Shown: positions 8,164-16,553 of the stretch, one piece after another
Layout of the letters: each line of letters starts with the position of its first letter
How positions within the stretch are numbered: position 1 is the first letter of the stretch
NCBI GenBank assembly: GCA_001871325.1
Contig: MNVA01000010.1
Span: 1 to 52,164, forward strand
DNA: 52,164 bases
Reading direction: 5' to 3'
Source: Ignavibacteria bacterium CG1_02_37_35
Lineage (GTDB): Bacteria > Bacteroidota > Ignavibacteria > Ignavibacteriales > Ignavibacteriaceae
Translations under genes and position numbers: made by a program
Notes under the pieces: generated by a model
The model's input: the letters and a program-made list of their open reading frames with translations, nothing else
The model's database searches: none
Told to the model about the DNA's origin: nothing

Positions 8164-8988
8164 TTGAAAAGATACAGATTCGGAAATAAAATCCTCGATT
8201 TCTCAAAACCTATTTTTATGGGAATTGTTAATGTTACGCCCGATTCTTTCTCTGACGGCGGTAAGTATTTTGATTCAAGAAAAGCAGTTCAACATGGATT
8301 ATTATTAGACTCGCAAGGTGCAGATATAATTGATATAGGCGGCGAATCTACGCGTCCCGGTTCAGGATTTATTTCCGTCGAAGAAGAATTATCGCGAACC
8401 ATCCCGATTATCAAAATTCTTTTAAAAAAGAAAAAAGGGTTACTGATCTCGATTGATACTACAAAAAGTGAAGTAGCTGAAGAAGCTCTTAAGGCAGGCG
8501 CAGTTATTGTTAATGACATTAGCGGCGGTACATTTGATGATCGCATGTTTAAAATTGCCGGCGCTTTTGATGCAGGATTTATTATCATGCACATGAAGGG
8601 AAATCCTAAAACGATGCAGCATACACCTTCTTATAAAAATCTTACTAAAGAAATTTATTCTTTTTTTGAAAAACAGGTAATTGCTGCGAAAATCTGCAAA
8701 GTAAAAAAAATAATAATTGATCCCGGTATCGGATTTGGAAAAACAGTTAAACATAATTTTGAAATTATTAATCACTTGAGTGATTTTATGCGGCTTGGTT
8801 ACCCGGTGCTCATCGGTCTTTCGCGAAAATCATTCTTAGGAAAAACTTTGAATCTTGGCACTAATAATCGAGATATTCCTACTGCAATAATGGAAGCGGT
8901 GGCGTTTACAAAAGGCGCTTCTCTTATTCGTACGCATAACATGGAATTTGGTTTGTTAACAAAAAAACTTATTACGGCTCTACGCTAA
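8164..8988 (+). CDS. folP: Dihydropteroate synthase
   Basis: The 274-residue enzyme condenses p-aminobenzoate with dihydropterin pyrophosphate in folate synthesis. All family landmarks are present: MGIVNVTPDSFSDGGKY near residue 19, DIGGESTRPGSGF near 59, LLISIDTTKSEVAEEAL near 92, IVNDISGG near 118, IIIDPGIGFGKT near 182 and GLSRKSFLG near 218. The start is a TTG at 8164 with GAAGG 6 bases before it; no in-frame ATG lies nearer. It shares one base with cdaA (TAATG), a folP-cdaA coupling that is common in the Bacteroidota. Confidence 0.95.
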   Translation: MKRYRFGNKILDFSKPIFMGIVNVTPDSFSDGGKYFDSRKAVQHGLLLDSQGADIIDIGGESTRPGSGFISVEEELSRTIPIIKILLKKKKGLLISIDTTKSEVAEEALKAGAVIVNDISGGTFDDRMFKIAGAFDAGFIIMHMKGNPKTMQHTPSYKNLTKEIYSFFEKQVIAAKICKVKKIIIDPGIGFGKTVKHNFEIINHLSDFMRLGYPVLIGLSRKSFLGKTLNLGTNNRDIPTAIMEAVAFTKGASLIRTHNMEFGLLTKKLITALR

Positions 8989-9803
8989 TGTTTGAAATAG
9001 TCAAAATAGGGTTCATCTCCATATCTTTTTTCGATATAATGGATATTACCATAGTTGGAATTATTGTTTACAAACTTTATACACTGTTAAAAGGAACCGT
9101 GGCTTCGCAGATATTTTTAGGATTGATGCTGGTCTTTTTGCTCTCCTTCTTTGCTCAAATATTAAATTTGCGTGCTGTCAACTGGCTGTTAAAATTCATT
9201 ACTGAAATTTGGATCATTGCTTTTATTATTTTATTTCAGCCTGAAATTAGAAGAATTTTAATGTTGCTGGCAAGAAGTCCCTGGCTTCGGTTTGGGCAAA
9301 AAGGGGAGTCACAAGAAGTTGCAACCATTGTATCGGAAGCGGCATTTGAGTTATCACAATTTCAACACGGCGCTTTGATGGTGTTGGTAAGATCAAAGGG
9401 CATTCGCGGAATATCCGAAACAGGAGATATCATTAATGCCGTTTTATCAAAAGATCTTTTACGGACAATATTTTTCCCGAGAACTGCTTTGCATGACGGT
9501 GCAGTAATTATCAAAGGAAATGTAATTGAGGCAGCCAGGTGCACGCTTCCACTTACTTCTTTAACAACTTATAAAGGGGAATCATTAGGGATGCGTCACC
9601 GCGCTGGGATAGGTATCTCAGAGCAAGCAGACGTCATCTGCGTTATCGTCTCGGAAGAAACGGGAAGTATATCAGTTGCTGAGAACGGCGTTTTAACCAA
9701 GGGACTTGCCAAAGAAGCGTTAAGACAAAAGTTAATGTATGTGCCGCCGATAAAAAATAAAATGAATTTAATTAATTTATTCGGAAAATTCAGCAATCAC
9801 TAA
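8988..9803 (+). CDS. cdaA: Diadenylate cyclase (CdaA/DacA type)
   Basis: The 271-residue protein makes cyclic di-AMP from two ATP. Three membrane helices occupy about residues 10-90. The DAC domain follows, with the catalytic DGA motif in TALHDGAVIIKGN near 167 and the RHR motif in LGMRHRAGIGIS near 203, both intact. Cyclic di-AMP controls osmotic balance and wall homeostasis, which fits the wall-related genes nearby. Its start overlaps the folP stop. No c-di-AMP riboswitch is apparent in the window, nor a DHH-type phosphodiesterase that would degrade the product. Confidence 0.93.
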   Translation: MFEIVKIGFISISFFDIMDITIVGIIVYKLYTLLKGTVASQIFLGLMLVFLLSFFAQILNLRAVNWLLKFITEIWIIAFIILFQPEIRRILMLLARSPWLRFGQKGESQEVATIVSEAAFELSQFQHGALMVLVRSKGIRGISETGDIINAVLSKDLLRTIFFPRTALHDGAVIIKGNVIEAARCTLPLTSLTTYKGESLGMRHRAGIGISEQADVICVIVSEETGSISVAENGVLTKGLAKEALRQKLMYVPPIKNKMNLINLFGKFSNH

Positions 9804-9807
9804 ATCA

Positions 9808-10455
9808 TTGGTTACGGCAGTTATCCCTTTTTACAATCCGGAAAGGATTTTTGCGGAAGTGATTGAAGATACTCTGCCTAAGGTTGATTATCTTATACTT
9901 GTGGATGACGGGTCAACTCAAAATGTTGATCATTACTTGTTGAATTCTTCTAAAATTTTTATGCTAAAAAATCTTACGAATTTAGGAAAAGGCGCCGCAC
10001 TAAGAATAGGATTTGAAAAGGCTTTGGAACTCGGGAGCAAATATATTGTAACTCTCGATTCAGATTATCAACATGAACCAAAATATATTCCTACTTTTTT
10101 AGAAGCTTTGAAAAACTCTCAATTTGTGATCGGGAAAAGAAACTTTTCTTTTTCTAAAATGCCGTTTATGCGCGTATTAAGTAATACGATAACATCACTT
10201 GTTCTTTCAATTAAAACCAGACAAAAAATTTACGATAGCCAATCCGGTTACCGTGGATTCGACGCTCGAATTCTTAGAAAGATTTTACCGGTAACTAATG
10301 AATTTGAGGCAGAAAGTGAAATGATTCTTAAGGCTGCCGGGAATAAAATTGCTATATCATTTATTGATATTTCAACAAAATATGATAATCAGAAAAGTTC
10401 AATTAAAGCTTTCAATGCAATAATCAATTTTATAAAAGTTATTCTGAAATATTAG
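9808..10455 (+). CDS. Family 2 glycosyltransferase (polyprenyl-phosphate sugar synthase-like)
   Basis: The 215-residue protein is a GT-A fold transferase with VTAVIPFYNPE at the start, LILVDDGST near residue 31, LGKGAALRIGFEKA near 65 and the metal-binding VTLDSDYQHEP near 85 (a DxD-type site). The later stretch DSQSGYRGFD near 145 is typical of dolichyl- or undecaprenyl-phosphate mannose/glucose synthases. It lacks membrane segments. The start is a TTG 4 bases after the cdaA stop, so it belongs to the folP-cdaA operon. Donor and acceptor are not known. Confidence 0.8.
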   Translation: MVTAVIPFYNPERIFAEVIEDTLPKVDYLILVDDGSTQNVDHYLLNSSKIFMLKNLTNLGKGAALRIGFEKALELGSKYIVTLDSDYQHEPKYIPTFLEALKNSQFVIGKRNFSFSKMPFMRVLSNTITSLVLSIKTRQKIYDSQSGYRGFDARILRKILPVTNEFEAESEMILKAAGNKIAISFIDISTKYDNQKSSIKAFNAIINFIKVILKY

Positions 10456-10468
10456 AAGGAGTCAAGTT

Positions 10469-11149
10469 ATGAAACTAAGATATTTGTCTCACTCAGCTTT
10501 TCAAATCACCACCAAAGGAGGAGTACGTCTTCTTATTGATCCATTCTTAGATGGAAATCCGAATGCACCTGTCCGATCAAATGAAGTATTTGCAGATTTT
10601 ATTGTACTGACGCACGCGCATGGAGATCATCTTGGTGATGCAAAAAAAATTGCGAGGGCATCCAATTCTCAAATCATTTGTGTGAATGAATTGGGACTCA
10701 TTTTAGAAAAGCAGGGTTTTAATACCCATAAAATGGGGATTGGTGGAAGTCACTCATTTCCTTTTGGCAAGATAAAATTTACGATTGCTCATCATGGTTC
10801 GCTAACCGATGAAATGCAGTACGCAGGCGAACCGTCGGGAGTGCTATTATTTATTGATGATAAAATTATTTATCATACGGGTGACACTGGATTATTTTTA
10901 GACATGAAATTAATCGGAGAAATAAATAAAATTGATTACATGCTTTTACCCATTGGTGATAATTTTACGATGGGAATAGATGATGCAGTAAAAGCAGTCG
11001 AATTCGTCAATCCGAAAACAGCCATCCCGATGCATTACAATACTTTCCCAGTCATTGCAGCTGATCCGCTCGAATTCAAAAGCAAAGTTGAGCAAAGAGG
11101 GAAGCGGTGCAAGGTTTTGGAATTTGGTGAAGAAATTATAATAAATTAA
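10469..11149 (+). CDS. UlaG-like metal-dependent hydrolase (metallo-beta-lactamase fold, UPF0173)
   Basis: The 226-residue protein carries the metal-binding motif LTHAHGDHLGDA near residue 48, a histidine in IAHHGS near 108, the aspartate in YHTGDTGLF near 135, and IPMHYNTFP near 187. This layout matches the small cytosolic UPF0173/UlaG-like family; UlaG itself opens L-ascorbate-6-phosphate, but most members have no known substrate. AAGGAGTCAAGTT gives a good ribosome site. It ends the cdaA gene cluster, and parA starts 75 bases later from its own probable promoter. Confidence 0.85.
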   Translation: MKLRYLSHSAFQITTKGGVRLLIDPFLDGNPNAPVRSNEVFADFIVLTHAHGDHLGDAKKIARASNSQIICVNELGLILEKQGFNTHKMGIGGSHSFPFGKIKFTIAHHGSLTDEMQYAGEPSGVLLFIDDKIIYHTGDTGLFLDMKLIGEINKIDYMLLPIGDNFTMGIDDAVKAVEFVNPKTAIPMHYNTFPVIAADPLEFKSKVEQRGKRCKVLEFGEEIIIN

Positions 11150-11163
11150 AAGAAATAAATTTC

Positions 11164-11191
11164 TTTGATCATCTCTTTTTATGTAACTTTG
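11164..11191 (+). promoter_or_regulatory. Probable parA promoter
   Basis: TAACTTTG (11184-11191) matches the -7 consensus TAnnTTTG exactly. A TTTG lies at 11164-11167, with a spacer of 16, shorter than the usual 19-21. The implied start near 11195 gives a leader of about 30 bases that includes the site AGAAGGA before the TTG at 11225. Confidence 0.45.
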
Positions 11192-11224
11192 AAAGTAAAA
11201 GTAGTTTTTTCAGAAGGATAAAAA

Positions 11225-12019
11225 TTGGACAGAATGGGAAAAATAATTACGGTTGCAAACCAAAAAGGCGGAGTTGGGAAAACAACTACCGCAATAAATA
11301 TATCTGCATCTTTAGCAGCAGCAGAGAAGCAAATTCTTCTCATTGATATTGATCCACAGGCAAATTCTTCTTCCGGTTTGGGCATTTTTAATCAGTCTCC
11401 TTCTATTTATGAAGTTCTCATCGGAAGCCAGCCAATTCAAGAAGTAATTATTCCCAGTTTTATGCCGTTTTTAAATGTTCTTCCTTCAAATATCAATCTC
11501 GTTGGAGCGGAAATTGAGATGGTGGATATGGAGAATCGGGAGATGTTGCTTAAAGACAGACTTGCCGGAATCAGCAGTGATTATGATTATATTATCATTG
11601 ACTGTCCTCCTTCCCTAAGTCTTTTAACTCTAAATGCTTTGTCAGCATCAAACTCTGTGCTTATTCCAGTTCAATGCGAGTATTTTGCATTAGAAGGGTT
11701 AGGGCAGCTTCTTAATACAATTAAAATAGTAAAGCAAAATTTTAATCCAAAATTAGCAATTGAGGGAGTACTTTTGACGATGTTTGATTCACGGTTGCGC
11801 CTCTCTCAACAAGTATCCGAGGAAGTAAGAAAATATTTTGGCGAAAAAGTATTTCAGACGATCATTCACCGTAATGTCAGGTTATCTGAGGCGCCGAGTT
11901 ACGGCAAACCAATTCTTTTGTACGATGCTGTCTCAAGCGGAGCGAGAAATTATATTGCTTTAGCTTCAGAAATATTAGAGCGAAATGGTACCTTAAAAAA
12001 AGTTGTCCCTCATGAATAA
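11225..12019 (+). CDS. parA: ParA/Soj chromosome partitioning ATPase
   Basis: The product is a deviant-Walker ATPase of the chromosomal ParA/Soj type, which drives segregation of ParB-parS complexes over the nucleoid. It has ITVANQKGGVGKTTTAINIS (deviant Walker A with signature lysine, residues about 7-26), LIDIDPQANSSSGLG near 41 (A'), and YDYIIIDCPPSLSLLTLNAL near 122 (Walker B). No N-terminal DNA-binding extension is present, as in chromosomal rather than plasmid type Ia forms. The TTG at 11225 has AGAAGGA at good spacing; an ATG at 11234 is the alternative. It overlaps parB. Confidence 0.95.
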   Translation: MDRMGKIITVANQKGGVGKTTTAINISASLAAAEKQILLIDIDPQANSSSGLGIFNQSPSIYEVLIGSQPIQEVIIPSFMPFLNVLPSNINLVGAEIEMVDMENREMLLKDRLAGISSDYDYIIIDCPPSLSLLTLNALSASNSVLIPVQCEYFALEGLGQLLNTIKIVKQNFNPKLAIEGVLLTMFDSRLRLSQQVSEEVRKYFGEKVFQTIIHRNVRLSEAPSYGKPILLYDAVSSGARNYIALASEILERNGTLKKVVPHE

Positions 12020-12944
12020 AATGAAACAAGGATTAGGAAGAGGATTAGACGCTTTATTAAAGCCATCAACATCAAGTGTAGGGCAGCCAATTGTTGTAAA
12101 CATCAATGAAAGCAAAAGTGAATCTCTTCTGAGAATAAAAATAGAGAATATTTCTCCAAATCCTTTTCAACCTCGAAAACATTTTGATCAAGGTGCATTA
12201 GATGAACTAAAGTCATCTATCTTTACTAACGGTTTAATCCAACCGATAACCGTTCGAAGATATGGAGAAGGGAAATATCAAGTTGTTTCGGGAGAGCGAA
12301 GGCTAAGAGCCTGCAAAGAAATTGGACTGATTGATATCCCTGCCTATATTATAGAAGTTCTTTCCGATGATATCATGCTTTCTATGGCAATTATAGAAAA
12401 TGTTCAACGGGAAAAATTAAACCCGATAGAAGTCGGTTTCGCATTTAAACGTTTGATGGAAGAGTGTGGGTTAACGCAGGAACAAATTGCCGAGAGAGTA
12501 GGGAAGGATAGAACTACCGTTGCAAACTCAATCCGCTTATTAAAATTGCCTCAAGAAATTCAGGATGCTCTCATTCATGATGACATCAGTATGGGGCATG
12601 CAAGAGCTTTAATAAATTTACCATCGCATGCAATGCAGCTTGAAGCGCTTAAACGAATTAAAGAAAATAGTTTATCAGTACGGAAAGTTGAATCACTTGT
12701 AAAAAAAATGCTGACAGAGGCTTCGGCTGGGGAAAAAGTATTTTCCATTAAAACTCACGCCGGTTTAACAACTTCTGCTTCAGTTCTGGCGCTTGAAGAT
12801 AAACTGAGAAAAATATTTGGGACCAAAGTTCTCTGCAAAGTTAAACAAGACGGAACCGGAGATGTAACCATTGAATTTTACTCCCCTGATGAATTAGAAA
12901 GATTAATAGAATTGTTTGATCTCATTGAAAAAACTTATCATTAA
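12012..12944 (+). CDS. parB: ParB/Spo0J partition protein
   Basis: ParB loads at parS sites as a CTP-dependent clamp. Visible parts: the family start KQGLGRGLDALL, the N-terminal box IENISPNPFQPRKHFD, the CTP-binding GERRLRACKEIGL, the box ENVQREKLNPIEVGFAFKRL, and a helix-turn-helix around TQEQIAERVGKDRTTVANSIRLLKLP. The C-terminal dimerisation domain completes a normal length of about 310. I start it at ATG 12012, which overlaps the parA stop; a TTG at 12003 and an ATG at 12021 are alternatives. I found no parS-like CACGTG palindrome beside the genes. Confidence 0.94.
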   Translation: MNKMKQGLGRGLDALLKPSTSSVGQPIVVNINESKSESLLRIKIENISPNPFQPRKHFDQGALDELKSSIFTNGLIQPITVRRYGEGKYQVVSGERRLRACKEIGLIDIPAYIIEVLSDDIMLSMAIIENVQREKLNPIEVGFAFKRLMEECGLTQEQIAERVGKDRTTVANSIRLLKLPQEIQDALIHDDISMGHARALINLPSHAMQLEALKRIKENSLSVRKVESLVKKMLTEASAGEKVFSIKTHAGLTTSASVLALEDKLRKIFGTKVLCKVKQDGTGDVTIEFYSPDELERLIELFDLIEKTYH

Positions 12945-13407
12945 AATATTTTTTATCATTTCTTTTTTCCCGATTTTACTACCGGCTCAAGAGAGCATTT
13001 CTGTAGCGGATTCAAATCAAGTTGATACCACTTTTGTGATGCAAAAATCAGCATGGGGAGCGGTAATACGCAGCGCTATTTTTCCAGGCTGGGGACAAGT
13101 TTATAACGAATCTTATTGGAAAGTACCGATTGTTTGGGGGATAGGCGGATGGTTTATTTATAATTATATTAAAAACAATAAAGACTACAAAAATTCACAA
13201 AACCTTTACCTTAAAACTATTGATTCTCAATACCTTAGCGACAGAGAGTTTTATCGGGATCAACGGGACCTCTTCGCTATGTATCTTGTTTTTACTTACC
13301 TGGCAAATTTAGTTGATGCTTATGTTGATGCCCATTTGTTTGATTTCTCGGTTACTGAGGATTTCTATCGTCAACAACCGATGTTTAATTTCAAAATAGT
13401 TTTTTAG
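12925..13407 (+). CDS. DUF5683-type envelope protein
   Basis: The roughly 160-residue product has a signal peptide (KKLIIKIFFIISFFPILLPA) and then the DUF5683 core: SAWGAVIRSAIFPGWGQVYN, a hydrophobic stretch WKVPIVWGIGGWFIYNYI, and a second one near VDAYVDAHLFDF. DUF5683 genes often follow parB in the Bacteroidota-Chlorobiota group, as here, where it overlaps parB's 3' end. The biochemical role is unknown; the name implies only an outer-envelope or periplasmic protein. A TTG at 12925 gives a clean signal peptide; 12916 is also possible. Confidence 0.75.
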   Translation: MKKLIIKIFFIISFFPILLPAQESISVADSNQVDTTFVMQKSAWGAVIRSAIFPGWGQVYNESYWKVPIVWGIGGWFIYNYIKNNKDYKNSQNLYLKTIDSQYLSDREFYRDQRDLFAMYLVFTYLANLVDAYVDAHLFDFSVTEDFYRQQPMFNFKIVF

Positions 13408-13410
13408 TGC

Positions 13411-14094
13411 ATGTCAAGCTATTTAGGAATCTGCCCGAATTGTTCAGAAAAGAATCCGCTTTTCAGAAGTGTTTGCAAAAATTGTGGAAGAACTTTAAGA
13501 GACAGACTTCCGGGGCTTGACTTTTGGAAATTATTTGTTCTTTTAATCGAAGACCCAAATCAAGCGTTTACCCAAATTATTCAATCAGAACAAAAGAACT
13601 TTGCAACCTTCATGCTGTTTGCTTCTTTGTTTAAAATTTATTTACTCACTACAATTATTTCCGGCATTTTTTCTTTCGCTCAATTTTCACTCTTTAATTT
13701 TATCATGTTTTCCGCCGGTTCTCTTGTAGGTATAATTTTACTCGGATTTCTTTTCAAGTTTGTCTTCAACAAAAAAGCTTTCGAGTTCCGGATAAAAGAT
13801 TTTTATGCCGGAATATCCTATTCATTTATGCCGCAGTTGATCGGCTTGTTCGTTATTTTTACAATGGAGTTCATTGTTTTCGGGGAACAAATCTTCACGT
13901 TCAATCCCTCTCCCTTTTTGATAAAAAAGAATTTTGCTTATCTTTTTAGTATCCTTGAATCGGGTATTATATTTTGGAATATCTTCCTTTTATCGAAAAT
14001 GTGCTTCATTTACACTTCCCAAAAACTTCTCTCTTATCTTTTCGCTTTACTTTTTTTAAGTTTAATTTTTTGCGCTACACTATTTTTCTTATAA
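13411..14094 (+). CDS. Zinc-ribbon plus Yip1-like membrane protein
   Basis: The 227-residue protein begins with a small zinc ribbon (CPNCSEKNPLFRSVCKNCG, residues 9-27) followed by about five hydrophobic helices in the Yip1/DUF1282-like arrangement (about 60-227). The segment FVLLIEDPNQAFTQIIQ before the first helix is typical of bacterial YIP1 proteins. The function of bacterial members is not known. It follows the DUF5683 gene by 3 bases and ends the parA operon. Confidence 0.65.
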   Translation: MSSYLGICPNCSEKNPLFRSVCKNCGRTLRDRLPGLDFWKLFVLLIEDPNQAFTQIIQSEQKNFATFMLFASLFKIYLLTTIISGIFSFAQFSLFNFIMFSAGSLVGIILLGFLFKFVFNKKAFEFRIKDFYAGISYSFMPQLIGLFVIFTMEFIVFGEQIFTFNPSPFLIKKNFAYLFSILESGIIFWNIFLLSKMCFIYTSQKLLSYLFALLFLSLIFCATLFFL

Positions 14095-14132
14095 AAGAGC
14101 TTCTTGGGTATTCTTTGATAAACCGGTACCAT

Positions 14133-14160
14133 AGATGAAATTCGGATCATCTTTTTTTTT
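14133..14160 (+). terminator. Weak intrinsic terminator after the parAB operon
   Basis: A 6-bp stem AGATGA/TCATCT (14133-14138 and 14147-14152) with an 8-base loop is followed directly by a run of nine T. The stem is short and AT-rich. Its position between the converging Yip1-like and ppx/gppA genes suits a terminator. Confidence 0.4.
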
Positions 14161-14241
14161 AATGTTTTATTTATTGCACAAAAGTGGGTTTTGTTAATTC
14201 TGTTTGCTGCTCCGGTTCAATAATCCATCATTCATCAAGAA

Positions 14242-15165
14242 TCAACTTGCCATAAACATTTTCTTATAAATCACTCCGTGTCTTATTCCCTTTGCGCTTA
14301 TCATAACATTAGATAATTGGAAGTAACTCATTAAATAAAGCAAAATTTCACACCCAACATAAAGTATATCCTCTCGCTTTGAAATTATTTCACCGTACGA
14401 TCTCCTAATTTTTTTTAGAGATGAATTTCCAAGAAAATTAAACACCGAGTGAATTTCATTTATAGATATGGAAGTATTTTCTAATAATACCGGGTTAAAA
14501 ACCTTAAGTTTGTTTATGATGCCGGAAAGTGTAGTTGGTGTGCCGGAAATTCCAATTAGCGTTTTGGGAGCATATTGTTTGAAATTTAACTTTTTAAATT
14601 CTATCTCTAATTTATCCCTTAATTTTGATCTTTCATCTTCAGCAATGGGATATCTCGAAATGAAAGAATCCTTTAACGTAACCACACCAACTGGAATGCT
14701 TTTTCGCTCAACTATTTCGTCATTTTTACCAATTATTATTTCTGTACTTCCTCCGCCAATATCAAGTATTGCAAAAGTATCGTTAAAACTAATTGCTGAT
14801 TTTACTCCGTGAAAAGCAAATTCCGCTTCGGTTTCCGGTGAAATTATTTCAATTAAAAATGAAGTTTTATTATAAATCCTTTTTTGAATAGCTAATTTAT
14901 TTGCAGATGCTCGTAGTGCATGAGTACCAATTACAAAACATTGCGAACAATTATAATTTTCAACAATACATTTATATTCCAGTAGAATATTTTCAAGTTC
15001 GTCAATTTTTCCATCTGAAATTTTACCTGTTTCATAGAGATATTCCCCAATTCTTGGCATCCTAATTTCTTCATGCAGTGTACAAATTAATTTTTTATGC
15101 AAATCAATTTGAGCAATAAGAAGCAAAATTGTATTTGTTCCGACATCAATTGAAGCAATATTCAT
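14242..15165 (-). CDS. Exopolyphosphatase / guanosine pentaphosphatase family (Ppx/GppA)
   Basis: The 307-residue protein has the actin-like ATPase fold of Ppx/GppA enzymes, which degrade polyphosphate or convert pppGpp to ppGpp. Signatures are IASIDVGTNTILLLIA at the start, GTHALRASANK near residue 84, PETEAEFAFHG near 110 and AILDIGGGSTEIIIG near 132. It matches the short form without the C-terminal HD domain of E. coli Ppx. The sequence does not say which of the two reactions it performs. It is the only minus-strand gene in the left half's co-directional run, set opposite a divergent membrane protein gene. Confidence 0.9.
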   Translation of the reverse strand: MNIASIDVGTNTILLLIAQIDLHKKLICTLHEEIRMPRIGEYLYETGKISDGKIDELENILLEYKCIVENYNCSQCFVIGTHALRASANKLAIQKRIYNKTSFLIEIISPETEAEFAFHGVKSAISFNDTFAILDIGGGSTEIIIGKNDEIVERKSIPVGVVTLKDSFISRYPIAEDERSKLRDKLEIEFKKLNFKQYAPKTLIGISGTPTTLSGIINKLKVFNPVLLENTSISINEIHSVFNFLGNSSLKKIRRSYGEIISKREDILYVGCEILLYLMSYFQLSNVMISAKGIRHGVIYKKMFMAS

Positions 15166-15206
15166 TTTTTTTACCTATTTTTGCCAACAAAACTAAAAAA
15201 TATTCT

Positions 15207-15716
15207 ATGCAAAAAGTATCAAAAATATTTCAATATCTAAGTGTTGTCTTTGGAGTAATCTGGTTTGGAGCAAATTTATCAAGAATAATATTAACATTTA
15301 ATTTATTTCAGGGAAATCAGTTTCAGTTAAGAGAGTTTATTACGCAATCTTTTCTTGAACCAATATTTTTTATTCTAAATCCATTGCTTTTGATAACATC
15401 AATAACTTATGCTCTCTTTTTTCTTTGCTTCATTTTATTTGTGATTACTACTTCTATTAAATTAAAGCAAAATGGGTGGTTATTTATAATGTTGATTTTA
15501 GTAGTTAGCCTGGCTCCTTTTGAATTTTACCTGATTCATTTAGATTATAAAATCTTAATTTCAGTTTTTTATACTTCATTTGATCCACAAGTGATTTTGG
15601 ATTTAACTATAAGACGCTTTAAAATTTTGGGGAGTTTTCCACCGATCCACTTATTTTCTTTTTTAGCGATAATATATCTTTTTCTCTTTCAACCATTAAA
15701 AAAAAATGAAAATTAA
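15207..15716 (+). CDS. Uncharacterised four-helix membrane protein
   Basis: I do not recognise this 169-residue protein. It shows about four hydrophobic segments (roughly 9-32, 52-84, 92-112 and 147-163) and a lysine-rich C-terminus. I place the start at ATG 15207; a longer reading from 15129 would run into the divergent ppx/gppA coding region. No Shine-Dalgarno sequence is visible. It overlaps the next gene by 11 bases and so is likely part of the aroQ transcript. Confidence 0.6.
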   Translation: MQKVSKIFQYLSVVFGVIWFGANLSRIILTFNLFQGNQFQLREFITQSFLEPIFFILNPLLLITSITYALFFLCFILFVITTSIKLKQNGWLFIMLILVVSLAPFEFYLIHLDYKILISVFYTSFDPQVILDLTIRRFKILGSFPPIHLFSFLAIIYLFLFQPLKKNEN

Positions 15717-15978
15717 AGAAAAAGAATTCGAGGATGTTATCGAGGAGTTGAAAGCGCTAGCAGGTCAACTTGGTGCAACAATTCGGTTTGAGAAAGGTGA
15801 CTTCAAAGGCGGATACTGCCTATTAAAGGACAGCAAAGTCGTGGTTATAAACAAGTTGGCAAACACACAAAGGAAAGCGATCATCTTATCACAAGCACTG
15901 AAAGAATTAGGAGTTGAAAACATCTATTTAACGCCAAAAATAAGAGAAATAATTGATCAGATGAATGAGGAAAAATGA
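15706..15978 (+). CDS. Small conserved-looking hypothetical protein before aroQ
   Basis: The 90-residue product is soluble and has no signal peptide. Its composition is that of a real folded protein: a leading amphipathic helix (EFEDVIEELKALAGQLG), a likely beta-hairpin (ATIRFEKGDFKGGYCLLKDS) and a C-terminal helical part. It contains one cysteine. I recognise no named family. It overlaps both neighbours (11 bases with the membrane protein, 4 with aroQ, ATGA), so it is certainly co-translated with aroQ. Any link to aromatic synthesis is only inferred from position. Confidence 0.65.
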   Translation: MKIKEKEFEDVIEELKALAGQLGATIRFEKGDFKGGYCLLKDSKVVVINKLANTQRKAIILSQALKELGVENIYLTPKIREIIDQMNEEK

Positions 15979-16409
15979 AAATCTTAATTATTAACGGTCC
16001 CAACCTTAATCTGTTGGGGAAACGTGACCCCGAAAAATATGGGAGGAATACTTTGAAGAGCATAGAATCTTTATTACTGAGCACCTTTCCCGATATTTCA
16101 TTTAATTTCTATCAGTCTAATATTGAAGGAGAAATTGTTTCAAAAATTCAATCAACTGAAAAAGAGTTTGATGCATTAATTATTAATCCCGGTGGATATG
16201 CTCACACATCGGTTGCAATCCACGATGCATTAATGGAGTGTAAAATACCAAAAGTCGAAGTTCATTTGTCCCATTTAGCTCAAAGAGAAGATTTTAGGCA
16301 AGTACTGATAACAGCAAGAGCTGTAAATGGTTACATCTCCGGGTTCAAAGAAATAAGTTACCTTTCGGCGGTTTTTACTCTGCAACAACTTCTGAAAAGC
16401 AACGCATAA
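15975..16409 (+). CDS. aroQ: Type II 3-dehydroquinate dehydratase
   Basis: The 144-residue enzyme carries out the third shikimate step, dehydrating 3-dehydroquinate. It has the type II fold and motifs: ILIINGPNLNLLGKRDPEKYG at the start (catalytic arginine and tyrosine lid), FYQSNIEGEIVSKIQ near residue 40, the active-site stretch LIINPGGYAHTSVAIHDAL near 70 with its catalytic histidine, and VEVHLSHLAQREDFR near 95. Length is typical (about 145). It is translationally coupled to the small hypothetical gene before it. Confidence 0.95.
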   Translation: MKILIINGPNLNLLGKRDPEKYGRNTLKSIESLLLSTFPDISFNFYQSNIEGEIVSKIQSTEKEFDALIINPGGYAHTSVAIHDALMECKIPKVEVHLSHLAQREDFRQVLITARAVNGYISGFKEISYLSAVFTLQQLLKSNA

Positions 16410-16553
16410 ATGGATAATTTTTATTAAAACGATTTATTCAGTATTTATTGTTGAATTTAGCAAAGGTGCAATTCATAAAGTTTTTTACCGAATTGTAATT
16501 TAATTATTGGTAATTAACCACTTATTAATTATTTTTAGGACAAACATTAAGTG

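Noticed and set aside
15129-15206. Upstream extension of the four-helix membrane protein
   Set aside because: It would read through the N-terminal codons of divergent ppx/gppA and lacks a start signal; ATG 15207 is better.
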